Source: Aquibacillus rhizosphaerae
GTDB taxonomy: Bacteria > Bacillota > Bacilli > Bacillales > Amphibacillaceae
Length of the DNA stretch: 50,094 bases
Assembly (NCBI RefSeq): GCF_030282825.1
Contig: NZ_JASTZU010000028.1
Location: 1-50,094, forward strand
Reading direction: 5' to 3'
Shown: positions 32,678 to 43,274 of the stretch, piece by piece
How positions within the stretch are numbered: the stretch's first letter is position 1
Layout of the letters: each line of letters starts with the position of its first letter
The notes under the pieces: model-generated
What the model saw: the letters and a program-made list of their open reading frames with translations, nothing else
Told to the model about the DNA's origin: nothing
Databases searched by the model: none
Made by a program: the position numbers and the translations under genes

Positions 32678-35128
32678 ATGATGGATTCAGCAACCGGTAA
32701 CGAATCCAAGCAAATAGTTGTTCATAATAAAAATATAGACTTATGGAAGCGAAGGTTTGGGGAGAAGACGAAATTATTTTTCCTTGAAAAAGGTTGGCTG
32801 TTATTTATTGTCGGTTTCCTATTAGGACGAGCAATTGTGCTCTCTTCCTTGTCGCCTTTTGCCCTTGCCTTTCTCGCTTCTGTATGGTTTATGAGGAAGG
32901 AAAAATCCTTTAAATTAATGCTTGCAACGATAGCAGGAAGTATCACTTTGGGTTGGGAACATGGACTATATATAGGAACGACAATGGTAGTTTTTATTTT
33001 TTTGGTTTCTTTTTTTAAACATATGGAACATCAACAAAAAATAATACCAATCGTTGTCTTTTTTTCTAGTATATTAGCCCGTATCTTTCATTATTCATTA
33101 TTTGAACAAGTTACTTCGTATGAATGGATGTTGGCTGGTGTAGAAGCGGTGTTAAGTTCTGTCTTAGTACTTATTTTTATGCAAAGCATTCCACTTTTAT
33201 CACCAAAAAGGTACAAACCAACTTTAAAAAATGAAGAAATTGTTTGTATGATTATTTTACTAGCGTCAGTCTTAACAGGAACGATTGGTTGGGATATTCA
33301 AGGAGCATCGATAGAGCAAATCACATCACGTTATCTTGTCTTATGGTTATCTTATGTGGGAGGAGCGGCAATAGGTTCGACGGTTGGTGTAGTAGCAGGA
33401 TTGATCTTAAGCTTAGCTAATGTCGCTAGTCTCTATCAAATGAGTTTACTCGCATTTTCTGGTTTGCTAGGGGGCCTCCTGAAAGACGGGAAAAAAGTAG
33501 GGGTTGGGATAGGTTTACTCGTTGGTACAATGTTAATAGGCATATACGGCGAAGGAGTAAATGCGCTCTTACCATCACTTATGGAATCAGGGATTGCTAT
33601 TATCCTATTTTTCTGTACACCTGAAAGTTGGATTAAAAAGTTATCTAGATATATACCAGGTACAGTAGAACATTCAAAAGAACAGGAGCAATACTTACAA
33701 AAAGTTCGTGACGTAACAGCCAATCGGGTTGAGCAGTTTTCAAATGTCTTTCAAGCACTATCTAAGAGCTTCACTTTGGAGCAAAAAACGGTATTAGAAG
33801 AAGAAGATACAAAAGAAACGGATTATTTCCTTAGTAATGTAACAGAAAAAACATGTCAAACTTGTTTCAAAAAAGAATGGTGTTGGGCGCAACAGTTTGA
33901 TAAAACATATGGACTAATGACGGACTTGAAAGGCGAACTTGAGGATGGAAATCATCCAAATAAAGTGCTACAAACTAATTTTGAAAACCATTGTATAAAA
34001 TCAAAAAAGGTAATTGATACCATGAAACAAGAGTTATCTTTTTATGAAGCAAATCAAAAGTTAAAAAAACAAGTGAGTGAAAGTAGACGGTTTGTAGCTG
34101 ATCAACTACTAGGGGTATCGGAAGTAATGGATAACTTTGCAAAAGAGATATTAAAAGAAAGAGAGAATCATGAACAACAAGAGGTAGAAATTGTTGCAGC
34201 ATTAAAACACATGGGAATTGAAATAGATAAGCTGGATATTTATAGCTTGGAAAAAGGTAATGTTGATATTGAAATGAATTTATCTTTTTATCATTACCAT
34301 GGGGAGGGTCCGAAATTAATAGCGCCAATGTTATCTGATATTTTAAAGGAAACAATCGTTGTTAAGGACGAAGAAGTTTCACCTCTTCCAAATGGGTACT
34401 GTTATTTTTCTTTTGGATCGGCAAAGAAATATGTTATAGAGACGGGGGTTTCTCATGCGGCTAAAGGAGGAGGTTTAGTATCTGGAGATAGTTATTCAAC
34501 AATAGAAATAGGTGCGGGTAAATATGCGATGGCAATTAGTGATGGTATGGGTAATGGAGAGCGCGCCCATGAAGAAAGCACAGAAACATTAAGACTGCTT
34601 CAACAAATTTTACAGTCAGGTATACAGGAACAGGTGGCAATTAAATCGATAAATTCTATCCTATCATTGCGTACAAGTGATGAGATATTCTCTACATTGG
34701 ATTTAGCAATGATTGATTTACACAACGCCGCTATTCGTTTTTTGAAAATTGGTTCCACACCAAGCTTTATTAAAAGAGGGAGTAAAATACACAAGGTAGA
34801 AGCTAGTAATCTTCCAATTGGTATTATACAAGAATTTGATGTAGAAGTTGTTAGCGATCAGTTAAAAGCAGGTGATTTACTCATTATGATGAGTGATGGC
34901 ATATTTGAAGGACCAAAAGATATTGAAAATGTAGATATGTGGTTAAAAAGAAAAATAAAAGAGATGGAAACCGATGATCCTCAAGAGATGGCTGATTTAA
35001 TTTTAGAAGAAGTAGTAAGAACTAGGTCAGGCCATATTGAAGATGATATGACGGTGCTTGTAGCAAGAATCGATAAAAATAATCCTAAATGGGCAGCGTT
35101 TCCTGCTTATCATAGTGAAGCAAATTAG
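32678..35128 (+). CDS. spoIIE: Stage II sporulation protein E phosphatase
   Basis: SpoIIE dephosphorylates SpoIIAA~P to activate sigma-F in the forespore and also associates with FtsZ at the polar septum. The 816-residue protein has about ten membrane helices (residues 30-320), a central regulatory domain and a C-terminal PP2C-type phosphatase. The phosphatase shows AISDGMGNGERAHEES, MMSDGIFEGP and DDMTVLVARI, with metal-binding aspartates. I chose the ATG at 32678, 7 nt after AAGGAG. The upstream ATG at 32651 overlaps the predicted -10 box and would not be transcribed. Order spoIIE-yabS-yabT-tilS is as in B. subtilis. Confidence 0.96.
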   Translation: MMDSATGNESKQIVVHNKNIDLWKRRFGEKTKLFFLEKGWLLFIVGFLLGRAIVLSSLSPFALAFLASVWFMRKEKSFKLMLATIAGSITLGWEHGLYIGTTMVVFIFLVSFFKHMEHQQKIIPIVVFFSSILARIFHYSLFEQVTSYEWMLAGVEAVLSSVLVLIFMQSIPLLSPKRYKPTLKNEEIVCMIILLASVLTGTIGWDIQGASIEQITSRYLVLWLSYVGGAAIGSTVGVVAGLILSLANVASLYQMSLLAFSGLLGGLLKDGKKVGVGIGLLVGTMLIGIYGEGVNALLPSLMESGIAIILFFCTPESWIKKLSRYIPGTVEHSKEQEQYLQKVRDVTANRVEQFSNVFQALSKSFTLEQKTVLEEEDTKETDYFLSNVTEKTCQTCFKKEWCWAQQFDKTYGLMTDLKGELEDGNHPNKVLQTNFENHCIKSKKVIDTMKQELSFYEANQKLKKQVSESRRFVADQLLGVSEVMDNFAKEILKERENHEQQEVEIVAALKHMGIEIDKLDIYSLEKGNVDIEMNLSFYHYHGEGPKLIAPMLSDILKETIVVKDEEVSPLPNGYCYFSFGSAKKYVIETGVSHAAKGGGLVSGDSYSTIEIGAGKYAMAISDGMGNGERAHEESTETLRLLQQILQSGIQEQVAIKSINSILSLRTSDEIFSTLDLAMIDLHNAAIRFLKIGSTPSFIKRGSKIHKVEASNLPIGIIQEFDVEVVSDQLKAGDLLIMMSDGIFEGPKDIENVDMWLKRKIKEMETDDPQEMADLILEEVVRTRSGHIEDDMTVLVARIDKNNPKWAAFPAYHSEAN

Positions 35129-35253
35129 AGGCATATCTATTAAATTATGTTAAAGGTATAACTTCCTTCTATATTGGCGACAATGATGATAATTAAAGCT
35201 TTAACATGTTGGAGCTTATTCATTTTTGGTTAAAAGGAGGAGGAGTTACACAA

Positions 35254-35994
35254 ATGAAAAAAGGAACGCTGAAACAAATACTTTTAATAACAGATGGGTG
35301 CTCAAATAAGGGTGAAGATCCATCCGCAGTTGCTGCATTAGCTTCTCAACAAGGAATAACAGTAAATGTAATTGGTGTGTTAGAGGATGATCAAAGTGAA
35401 GACCCTACAGGTTTGCAAGAAGTAGAGGATATTGCCATGTCTGGTGGTGGTGTTAGTCAAATAGTTTATAAACAAGCTTTATCACAAACGGTTCAAACAG
35501 TGACTAAACAAGCAATGACTCAAACTTTGCAAGGTGTTGTTAATCAAGAATTAAAACAAATTCTTGGTCCTAATGATAGTTTAGAGGAACTTCCTCCGGA
35601 ACAACGTGGGGAGATTATGGAAGTTGTAGAGGATTTAGGTGAGACTTGTGACTTGGAAGTGCTTGTTTTAGTAGATACGAGTGCAAGTATGCATAATAAA
35701 TTACCTACTGTCCTAGAGGCATTAATAGATTTATCAGTTAGTATGAATGCAAGGATTGGTCGTAACAGGTTTTCGATATACTCTTTCCCGGGTAAAAAGA
35801 AAGATATTGATAAAGTGTTAGATTGGTCTCCGAAATTGGATTCAATCTCTTCGGTGTTTCCTAAATTAACAAGTGGTGGAATCACGCCAACGGGACCAGC
35901 GCTAAAAGAAGCGATGTACCAATTTGGAAAGAAAAGCTTACGAAGGAGCTTTATGAGAAAAGATGAACCAAACATCGAAGAAGCAGGGTATTAG
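35254..35994 (+). CDS. yabS: YabS, VWA-domain protein
   Basis: This 246-residue von Willebrand factor A-like protein carries the metal-site type motif LITDGCSNKGEDPSA at the N-terminus and a second one, LVDTSASMHNKLP, in the middle. YabS of B. subtilis is a sporulation-associated protein of unknown function that lies next to spoIIE and the kinase gene yabT. The ATG at 35254 follows AAAAGGAGGAGGAG; an in-frame start at 35206 lacks a ribosome site. It overlaps yabT by 32 bp, so both are probably made together. Confidence 0.88.
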   Translation: MKKGTLKQILLITDGCSNKGEDPSAVAALASQQGITVNVIGVLEDDQSEDPTGLQEVEDIAMSGGGVSQIVYKQALSQTVQTVTKQAMTQTLQGVVNQELKQILGPNDSLEELPPEQRGEIMEVVEDLGETCDLEVLVLVDTSASMHNKLPTVLEALIDLSVSMNARIGRNRFSIYSFPGKKKDIDKVLDWSPKLDSISSVFPKLTSGGITPTGPALKEAMYQFGKKSLRRSFMRKDEPNIEEAGY

Positions 35995-36946
35995 TTTTAA
36001 ATCTGGAGATATTATAAATGGAAAATGGCATCATCAACGTTATGTCATTTTAAAGCAGTTAGGCCAAGGAGCAATTGGTTCGGTATATCTATGTGATAAC
36101 AATGGAAAAAAAGTAGCTTTGAAGATTAGCGATAAAGGCTCATCTGTTACAATGGAAGTAAATGTACTAAAAACATTTCAAAAGGTCCAGGGGAATCGCC
36201 TTGGACCTTCTTTGTTAGATGTTGATGATTGGGTTAATCCTAATGGTAAGCCATATGCTTTTTATGTGATGGAGTATTTAAGAGGTACCGAATTATCTAC
36301 CTTCATTCGTAACAGTGGGCAAGAATGGTTAGGAATTCTAATGTTACAATTATTAGATGATTTAACTAGTTTACATAAAGAAGGGTGGGTGTTTGGAGAT
36401 CTTAAAACAGAAAATTTAATTGTCACATACCCCCCACCGAGATTGCGGTGGATAGACGTTGGTGGAACCACACAAATAGGAAGATCTATAAAGGAATATA
36501 CTGAATTTTTCGATCGAGGTTATTGGAATATGGGTTCAAGAAAGGCAGAACCTAGTTATGATTTATTCGCTTTAGCAATGATAATGATACAAAGCTATCA
36601 TCCTAACCGTTTTGAACGAGGTCATACCCCAAAGAAAACACTGCTTAAGAAATTACAACATACCAGTCAATTGAAGTTATATGAACCTTGCTTATATAAG
36701 GCATTAACGGGTGAATATACTTCTAGTGAGCAAATGAAACAAGATTTATCTAAGCTTTTAATGAAGCGAGAATCTACAAGAGCGAATCACACTAAATCAA
36801 CAACTAGAGCGACAAATCAAACTAGAAGGCCAAATCCCACACCGACAAATAAATCAAAAGAAACAAATAATCACCCAATGCTAGAATCTTTTGGTATCAT
36901 TGTAGTAGTGTTCCTTTTTTACTTGTTCTACCTATTACTTAGGTAA
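35963..36946 (+). CDS. yabT: YabT, Hanks-type Ser/Thr kinase
   Basis: This 327-residue protein kinase has the glycine loop LGQGAIGSVYL, catalytic loop FGDLKTENLIV (GD in place of the usual RD) and IDVGGTTQ in the DFG position. A Thr/Asn/Lys/Arg-rich linker (about 270-305) precedes one C-terminal membrane helix (SFGIIVVVFLFYLFYLLLR). In B. subtilis YabT is a septum-located kinase activated by DNA that phosphorylates RecA early in sporulation; the basic linker fits DNA contact. The ATG lies within the yabS coding end and uses a distant GAAGGAG site. Confidence 0.88.
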   Translation: MNQTSKKQGISFKSGDIINGKWHHQRYVILKQLGQGAIGSVYLCDNNGKKVALKISDKGSSVTMEVNVLKTFQKVQGNRLGPSLLDVDDWVNPNGKPYAFYVMEYLRGTELSTFIRNSGQEWLGILMLQLLDDLTSLHKEGWVFGDLKTENLIVTYPPPRLRWIDVGGTTQIGRSIKEYTEFFDRGYWNMGSRKAEPSYDLFALAMIMIQSYHPNRFERGHTPKKTLLKKLQHTSQLKLYEPCLYKALTGEYTSSEQMKQDLSKLLMKRESTRANHTKSTTRATNQTRRPNPTPTNKSKETNNHPMLESFGIIVVVFLFYLFYLLLR

Positions 36947-37083
36947 CTGAATTTTTGATAGATGGCCAAGAACTTCAATACTCACCAATCACATCAATAA
37001 TCTTTCATTTCATTTTTATTAAGAAAATGATAGGATAGACAAGTTAAAAGAACGCTATGGCAACTTAATGGAGTGGTCTTTGC

Positions 37084-38472
37084 ATGGAGAAGCAAGTAAA
37101 TGAATTTATTAGAAAAAATAGATTGTTACACAGGAATGCCACTGTACTTGTTGGTGTCTCAGGGGGACCTGATTCGATGGCGCTTCTCCATTATATGTTC
37201 TCTATTAAAGAGGAGTGGAGCTTACGAATTATCGCTTTATCTATCGATCACGGATTAAGAGGCGAGCAATCTAAACAAGATGTTCAGTATGTAAAAAAAG
37301 TTTGTGAAAATTGGAATATTGATTTTTATGAAACTAATCTGGATGTTAAATCGTATAAGCGAGATGAGGGTAAGGGAACACAACTTGCTGCTAGGGAACT
37401 TAGGTATCGTTTTTTTGAGGAACAGATGAAACACCATAACGCTGATTATCTAGCTTTGGGACACCATGGTGATGACCAAGCCGAGACAATAATCATGCGT
37501 TTAGTAAGAGGCACAAACCCTTCTTCTTTAATTGGGATTCCGATGAAAAGACAATTAGGTAAAGGATATCTTATTCGACCTTTTTTATGCTTATCAAAGG
37601 AAATGATTGAATCTTATTGTAGGGAAAATGGGATTAAGCCAAGAAGAGACAGTTCAAATGATGATGATGTGTACACAAGAAATTATTTTAGGATACATGT
37701 TCTTCCTTTACTTCAAAAACAAAATCCTAACTTACATAGGAATTTGCAAAGGCTCAGCGAATCCATTATGAATGATGAAGAATTTTTAAAAGATCAAGCT
37801 GAACAACTCATAAATAAGCTAATCAAATTTCATAAGGAACCTAGAGAAGCAAGTTTTCAACTTAATGATTTTTTGCAATATCCATATGCTTTACAAAGGC
37901 GTGCCTTTCATCTAATATTGAATTATCTATACCATACTTTGCCCGATGGCTTGACTTTTGTTCATGAAGATCAATTTTTCAGTTTATTACATAGTAATAA
38001 GGCAAATATTACAATTGAATTACCTAAGAGTTTAAAAATGAGTAAAGTGTATCAGACAATTGGATTTAGCTTCCAAGAATCAATTTCAACTGATTATGTA
38101 GAATATCTAGATGTCCCAGGAAGAGTCGTTCTTTCAGATGGGGCGGTGATAACTGCGTCTATAATTAGCAGGTCGTATCAAAATTCCAAATATATTATGA
38201 CTTGTAATATAGATGAGTTCCGGTTACCTTTAATGATCCGCAACAGAAGACCTGGAGATAGAATAAAGATTAAAGGATTAAGCGGAACTAAAAAGGTAAA
38301 GGATATCTTTATTGATGAAAAGATTCCCATTCATCTTAGGAATTCGTGGCCAATTGTAATTGATCAGGATGGTAAGTTAGTGTGGTTGGTAGGACTGAAA
38401 AAAGGAACTACGAATGGTAACAAAGAGTCTGAAAGCTTTCTTCAATTGCAGTACACAAAAGGCAACATGTAG
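37084..38472 (+). CDS. tilS: tRNA(Ile)-lysidine synthase
   Basis: TilS converts C34 of the CAU-anticodon tRNA-Ile to lysidine, so that it reads AUA and accepts isoleucine. The 462-residue protein has the PP-loop SGGPDS (residues 26-31), LALGHHGDDQAETIIMRLVRG, the RNPRRDSSN-like segment IKPRRDSSNDDDVYTRN, and the C-terminal TilS domain (MIRNRRPGDRIKIKGLSGTK). It is immediately followed by hprT, 12 bp on, as in B. subtilis, where both are essential and linked to ftsH. Confidence 0.95.
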   Translation: MEKQVNEFIRKNRLLHRNATVLVGVSGGPDSMALLHYMFSIKEEWSLRIIALSIDHGLRGEQSKQDVQYVKKVCENWNIDFYETNLDVKSYKRDEGKGTQLAARELRYRFFEEQMKHHNADYLALGHHGDDQAETIIMRLVRGTNPSSLIGIPMKRQLGKGYLIRPFLCLSKEMIESYCRENGIKPRRDSSNDDDVYTRNYFRIHVLPLLQKQNPNLHRNLQRLSESIMNDEEFLKDQAEQLINKLIKFHKEPREASFQLNDFLQYPYALQRRAFHLILNYLYHTLPDGLTFVHEDQFFSLLHSNKANITIELPKSLKMSKVYQTIGFSFQESISTDYVEYLDVPGRVVLSDGAVITASIISRSYQNSKYIMTCNIDEFRLPLMIRNRRPGDRIKIKGLSGTKKVKDIFIDEKIPIHLRNSWPIVIDQDGKLVWLVGLKKGTTNGNKESESFLQLQYTKGNM

Positions 38473-38484
38473 GAGGATCATGAA

Positions 38485-39027
38485 ATGCATAATGATATAG
38501 AGAAAATATTAATATCTAAGGAAGAAATTGAGGAAAAGTGTAAAGAACTCGGAGCACAATTAACACAAGAGTATGAAGGTAAATTCCCATTAGCTATTGG
38601 CGTTCTTAAAGGAGCACTACCCTTTATGGCAGATGTCCTTCGCCATACTGAAGTTCACTTAGAAATGGACTTTATGGACGTATCTAGTTATGGCGGTGAG
38701 ATGCGCTCAACTGGGGAAGTGAAGATCGTTAAGGATTTAGATACAAAAGTAGAGGGAAGAGATCTTCTAATAATTGAAGATATTATTGATAGTGGTTTGA
38801 CTTTAAGCTATTTAGTTGATTTATTTAAATATCGAAAAGCAAATTCAATCAAAATCGTAACATTGTTAGATAAACCCGAGGGACGTACTGCTGATATAAC
38901 TGCGGATGTAGTAGGGTTTCAAGTGCCAAATGAATTCGTGGTTGGATACGGTCTTGATTATCAAGAAAAATTTCGTAACCTTCCATATATAGGTGTACTA
39001 AAACCTAGAGTGTATGGTGGAGAATAA
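38485..39027 (+). CDS. hprT: Hypoxanthine-guanine phosphoribosyltransferase
   Basis: HprT salvages hypoxanthine and guanine with PRPP. The 180-residue protein has the PRPP-binding motif [17 protein letters not shown] and the nearby FMDVSSYGG and [19 protein letters not shown] segments. The start follows AGGAGGA. It is co-transcribed with tilS. In B. subtilis HprT and TilS form a complex that activates ftsH transcription, and ftsH is the next gene here as well. Confidence 0.95.
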   Translation: MHNDIEKILISKEEIEEKCKELGAQLTQEYEGKFPLAIGVLKGALPFMADVLRHTEVHLEMDFMDVSSYGGEMRSTGEVKIVKDLDTKVEGRDLLIIEDIIDSGLTLSYLVDLFKYRKANSIKIVTLLDKPEGRTADITADVVGFQVPNEFVVGYGLDYQEKFRNLPYIGVLKPRVYGGE

Positions 39028-39092
39028 AACCAATAATAATCAGGAATGAGTCGTAGAAATGTAACATATCATAAAAAGGTGATTGTAAATAG

Positions 39093-39122
39093 TTGTATTC
39101 GCCCTTTTTTATATGATACTAT
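39093..39122 (+). promoter_or_regulatory. Candidate ftsH promoter
   Basis: TTGTAT (39093-39098) and TACTAT (39117-39122) with an 18-bp spacer lie in the 130-bp gap before ftsH. It is a moderate sigma-A match only. Confidence 0.35.
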
Positions 39123-39157
39123 TTACTATAGTTTTCTCGCTTGGGAGGAGGTAGGCA

Positions 39158-41140
39158 ATGAATCGAATATTTCGGAACGTAATTTTTTACTTCCTAATAT
39201 TCCTAGTAGTAATTGGAGTAGTTGGAGTATTTAATGGACAAAACAATCAACAAGAAGAATATAATGTAAATCAGTTTATGCAGGCCCTTCAAGATGGTGG
39301 TATCACAAACATGGAGATGCGTCCATCAAATGGTGTCTATCAAATTTCTGGAGAGTTATCAGATGAAACAACATTTGTTACAAATGTTCCTGATAATCCA
39401 GATATTGTCTCACGTATTATAGAAGTTGGAAGAGAACAGAATATATTAAGTGTTCAAGAAGAAGAACAACCAAGCGGGTGGGTAACATTTTTAACTACCA
39501 TGATACCGTTTGTTATCATATTCATCTTATTCTTTTTCCTACTTAACCAAGCTCAGGGCGGCGGAAGTCGTGTTATGAACTTTGGTAAGAGTAAGGCGAA
39601 GATGTATAGTGAAGAGAAAAAGAAAGTGCGTTTTAAAGATGTTGCAGGGGCCGATGAGGAGAAACAAGAACTTGTCGAAGTGGTTGATTTCTTAAAAGAC
39701 CCTCGTAAGTTTACTGCAATTGGGGCGAAAATACCTAAAGGGGTTTTATTAGTAGGGCCTCCAGGTACAGGTAAAACGCTTCTAGCACGTGCTGTAGCGG
39801 GTGAAGCGGGTACACCATTTTTCTCTATAAGTGGTTCAGACTTCGTAGAGATGTTTGTTGGTGTTGGTGCCTCTCGTGTACGTGACTTATTTGAAAATGC
39901 AAAGAAAAATGCGCCTTGTATTATCTTTATTGATGAGATTGATGCTGTTGGTAGACAACGTGGAGCAGGTGTTGGTGGTGGGCACGATGAACGCGAGCAA
40001 ACCTTAAACCAACTGCTAGTTGAAATGGATGGATTTGGCGAAAATGAAGGTATTATTATCATTGCCGCAACGAACCGTCCTGACATATTAGACCCAGCGT
40101 TGTTACGTCCAGGTCGTTTTGACCGTCAAATTACAGTAGATCGTCCAGACTTACGAGGACGTGAAGATGTTCTTAAAGTCCATGCGAGAGATAAACCTCT
40201 AGCAGACGATGTAGAACTTAAAACAATTGCAGCTAGAACACCAGGATTTTCTGGTGCGGATTTAGAAAATTTATTAAATGAAGCAGCTCTTGTTGCTGCT
40301 AGAACTGATAAAACGAAAATCGAAATGGAAGACGTTGATGAAGCGATTGACCGCGTCATTGCAGGTCCAGCCAAAAAGAGCAGGGTGATTTCTAAGAAAG
40401 AACGGAACATCGTTGCTTATCACGAGAGTGGGCATACCATTATTGGAATGGTACTAGATGATGCTGATATGGTACATAAGGTTACTATCGTACCGAGGGG
40501 TCAAGCTGGTGGATATGCAGTTATGCTTCCAAAAGAAGATCGTTATTTCATGACTAAACCAGAATTGTTTGATAAAATAACAGGGTTGTTGGGTGGCCGC
40601 GTAGCTGAAGAAGTAATATTCGGTGAAGTTAGCACAGGTGCACATAACGACTTCCAACGTGCTACAAGTATTGCTCGGAAAATGATTACTGAATATGGTA
40701 TGAGTGATAAAATTGGCCCATTACAGTTTGGTAGCTCAGGTGGTCAAGTATTCTTAGGTAGAGACATGCAAAACGAACAGAACTATAGTGATGCAATTGC
40801 CTATGAAATAGATCAAGAAATGCAAAACTTTATTAATCAGTGTTATGTACGTGCGAAACAAATTTTAACCGAGAACAAAGATAAGTTAGAATTAATTGCA
40901 CAATCACTACTTGAAGTAGAGACGCTTGATGCTTCACAAATAAAATCATTATTTGAAGATGGTAAGATGCCTGACCCGGTTGTATCGGATCAAGATGGTG
41001 ATAATAAGAAAGATGTAACTTCTGAAAAATCATCCGATCAAAAAGATGTTCGTGTAAATATTCAATCTAAGTCTGAAGATGCAGATAGTGTTACCGAACA
41101 AAACGATGATAATAACGATGATGAAAATAAAAAAGAATAG
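39158..41140 (+). CDS. ftsH: ATP-dependent membrane zinc protease FtsH
   Basis: FtsH degrades membrane and regulatory proteins. The 660-residue protein has two N-terminal helices (about 5-26 and 110-130) around an extracellular domain. An AAA ATPase follows, with [21 protein letters not shown] and the second region of homology [19 protein letters not shown]. The zinc protease has HESGH at residues 422-426. A long acidic, Asp/Asn/Lys-rich tail (about 610-660) follows. The ATG follows GGGAGGAGG. A terminator follows. Order tilS-hprT-ftsH-coaX is conserved. Confidence 0.97.
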   Translation: MNRIFRNVIFYFLIFLVVIGVVGVFNGQNNQQEEYNVNQFMQALQDGGITNMEMRPSNGVYQISGELSDETTFVTNVPDNPDIVSRIIEVGREQNILSVQEEEQPSGWVTFLTTMIPFVIIFILFFFLLNQAQGGGSRVMNFGKSKAKMYSEEKKKVRFKDVAGADEEKQELVEVVDFLKDPRKFTAIGAKIPKGVLLVGPPGTGKTLLARAVAGEAGTPFFSISGSDFVEMFVGVGASRVRDLFENAKKNAPCIIFIDEIDAVGRQRGAGVGGGHDEREQTLNQLLVEMDGFGENEGIIIIAATNRPDILDPALLRPGRFDRQITVDRPDLRGREDVLKVHARDKPLADDVELKTIAARTPGFSGADLENLLNEAALVAARTDKTKIEMEDVDEAIDRVIAGPAKKSRVISKKERNIVAYHESGHTIIGMVLDDADMVHKVTIVPRGQAGGYAVMLPKEDRYFMTKPELFDKITGLLGGRVAEEVIFGEVSTGAHNDFQRATSIARKMITEYGMSDKIGPLQFGSSGGQVFLGRDMQNEQNYSDAIAYEIDQEMQNFINQCYVRAKQILTENKDKLELIAQSLLEVETLDASQIKSLFEDGKMPDPVVSDQDGDNKKDVTSEKSSDQKDVRVNIQSKSEDADSVTEQNDDNNDDENKKE

Positions 41141-41152
41141 TAAAATAAAAAA

Positions 41153-41182
41153 TTGCCTCCTTTTATAGGAGGCTATTTTTTT
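41153..41182 (+). terminator. ftsH terminator
   Basis: GCCTCCT and AGGAGGC form the stem with a short AT loop, followed by a run of eight T residues. Confidence 0.85.
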
Positions 41183-41589
41183 TAGAATCAATATACGATA
41201 TACTTCATTTTCTATTCTCTTTCAAGGGGAGATCATTTTTCTGCGGTACAGTTAGCAAATGATAAAAAGGTTAGGAAATAATTTTTAGTAAGTTTTATCA
41301 CTATTTAATTATCGTAGTTGATCAAAAAACCAGGGTTTTGCCAAACAACATAAGTGAAATTTGATCCCTTTATTATCACTCATCTTATAAAGAACGGAAG
41401 GAAATTAACATAGCAGTTACGGAGGTTCTATAGACTATTTAGTTATTAACAAAGAAAAACGCTAAAGTGTTAAGCATTTCAGATGTACTTTAGGTGAAAA
41501 ATGTTTAAAATAAGCAAGATAGATAAGCTATATTATAAATGATATGATTAATCATAAAAGAAATAGTGATAGATTGGTGGAAAAGCAAA
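41183..41589. other. Intergenic stretch before coaX, no clear feature
   Basis: About 400 bp, strongly A/T-rich. It must contain the coaX promoter; TATTATAAAT near 41531-41540 is a possible -10 but has no convincing -35. I see no gene, RNA or repeat in it. Confidence 0.35.
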
Positions 41590-42372
41590 ATGATTTTTGT
41601 ATTAGATGTAGGTAATACCAATACGGTACTTGGTGTATTTGAAAATGAGCAATTGAAGTATCAATGGCGAATTAAGACAGATCGATACAAAACAGAAGAT
41701 GAATATGCGATGTTAATAAAAACATTGTTAGAACATGAAGGTTTAACTTTTTCGGATATATCTGGAATTATCATCTCTTCTGTTGTACCACCAATTATGT
41801 TTGCTCTTGATCGTATGTCACAAAAGTATTTCCACAAAAAGCCAATGGTGATTGGAGATGAAGTAATTAATCCTCATTTAAAAATGAAATATCCAAATCC
41901 TAAAGAAATTGGTGCGGATAGAATTGTAAATGCGGTTGGAGCAATACAAGAGCACGGATCACCATTAATAATCATTGATTTTGGTACAGCTACCACCTAC
42001 TGTTATGTGAATGAACATAGTGAATATGTAGGGGGTGCGATTGCTCCAGGTATAAATATATCGTTAGAAGCTCTGTATGCAAAGGCTGCAAAACTACCTA
42101 AAGTTGAAATCAAAAATCCTGGAGAAGTTGTTGGTTCATCTACTGTTGAGGCTATGCAATCTGGGGTATACTTTGGATATGTCGGTCAAGTAGATGAAGT
42201 TGTAAGGCGAATAAAAAAACAGGCGAATAAACCACCGAAAGTAATTGCAACAGGTGGCTTAGCGAAGTTGATAGAAACAGACTCGAGTACAATTGATTTA
42301 GTGGACCCAGCATTGACACTAAAAGGTTTATATTATATTTATAAAAAAAATGAAAAATCAATACAAGAATAA
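41590..42372 (+). CDS. coaX: Type III pantothenate kinase
   Basis: CoaX phosphorylates pantothenate, the first step of coenzyme A synthesis. The 260-residue protein has the ASKHA-fold motifs of type III enzymes: [14 protein letters not shown] at the N-terminus, [11 protein letters not shown] and [14 protein letters not shown] chose the ATG at 41590, preceded by GGTGGAAAAG, because [11 protein letters not shown] is the typical start. An in-frame ATT/ATG reading from 41566 adds eight non-conserved residues. hslO follows after 15 bp. Confidence 0.95.
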   Translation: MIFVLDVGNTNTVLGVFENEQLKYQWRIKTDRYKTEDEYAMLIKTLLEHEGLTFSDISGIIISSVVPPIMFALDRMSQKYFHKKPMVIGDEVINPHLKMKYPNPKEIGADRIVNAVGAIQEHGSPLIIIDFGTATTYCYVNEHSEYVGGAIAPGINISLEALYAKAAKLPKVEIKNPGEVVGSSTVEAMQSGVYFGYVGQVDEVVRRIKKQANKPPKVIATGGLAKLIETDSSTIDLVDPALTLKGLYYIYKKNEKSIQE

Positions 42373-42387
42373 GGAGTATGATACAAG

Positions 42388-43260
42388 ATGGGAGACCATT
42401 TAATAAAAGCGACAGCATTTGAAGGCACAATTAGAGCATACGCGATACAATCAACAGATACAGTGGAAGAAGCAAGAGTAAGACAAGATAGCTGGGCAAC
42501 TGCGTCTGCGGCCCTAGGTCGAACTATTACAATTACAGCAATGATGGGTGCTATGTTAAAAGGTAAAGACAAATTAACAATTAAATTAGAGGGAAATGGC
42601 CCTACTGGACCGATTATTGTCGATACTAATTCCCAAGGTGAGGTAAGAGGGTATATCACAAATCCACATGTTGATTTTGACTTGAATAGTAATGGAAAAC
42701 TAGATGTTGCTCGAGCTGTGGGAACAGAAGGAAACCTTAGCGTAGTAAAAGATTTAGGGTTAAAAGAACATTTTACTGGTCAAGTACCAATTGTATCCGG
42801 GGAAATAAGTGAAGATTTCACGTACTATTTTGCAAACTCAGAACAAGTACCATCCGCAGTAGGTGCTGGGGTTCTTGTTAATCCAGATCACTCTATACTA
42901 GCTGCAGGTGGATTTATACTACAGGTGCTTCCTGGAGCTAGTGAGGATACGATTGGCTTAATGGAAGATCGTATTAAGTCTATTCCGTCTATATCTAGTT
43001 TAGTAAGGGACGGTAATTCTCCAGAAGATATTTTGAAAAAGTTACTTGGAGAAGAAAATATCAAAATACATGAAAGCCTTCCAGTTAAATATAGTTGTCA
43101 CTGTTCTAGAGAAAGAATAGAACGTGGAATCAAAAGTCTTGGAGATGAGGAAATAAACCTAATGATTAAAGAGGACAATGGAGCAGAGGCTACTTGTCAT
43201 TTCTGTAATGAGCAATATGTTTTTAGTGCAGATGATTTACATGCATTAAAAGCGGATTAA
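42388..43260 (+). CDS. hslO: Redox-regulated chaperonin Hsp33
   Basis: Hsp33 is a holdase activated by oxidation and unfolding. The 290-residue protein has the N-terminal substrate-binding domain ([20 protein letters not shown]) and the C-terminal zinc/redox switch [12 protein letters not shown] with [10 protein letters not shown], the four cysteines in CxC and CxxC spacing. The ATG follows AAGGAGTATG. It lies between coaX and yacD as in B. subtilis. Confidence 0.96.
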   Translation: MGDHLIKATAFEGTIRAYAIQSTDTVEEARVRQDSWATASAALGRTITITAMMGAMLKGKDKLTIKLEGNGPTGPIIVDTNSQGEVRGYITNPHVDFDLNSNGKLDVARAVGTEGNLSVVKDLGLKEHFTGQVPIVSGEISEDFTYYFANSEQVPSAVGAGVLVNPDHSILAAGGFILQVLPGASEDTIGLMEDRIKSIPSISSLVRDGNSPEDILKKLLGEENIKIHESLPVKYSCHCSRERIERGIKSLGDEEINLMIKEDNGAEATCHFCNEQYVFSADDLHALKAD

Positions 43261-43274
43261 GGAGAGATTGTGGC

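Noticed and set aside
39046-39234. 62-codon forward reading between hprT and ftsH
   Set aside because: It overlaps the ftsH start in another frame and covers the candidate ftsH promoter, with no ribosome site of its own.
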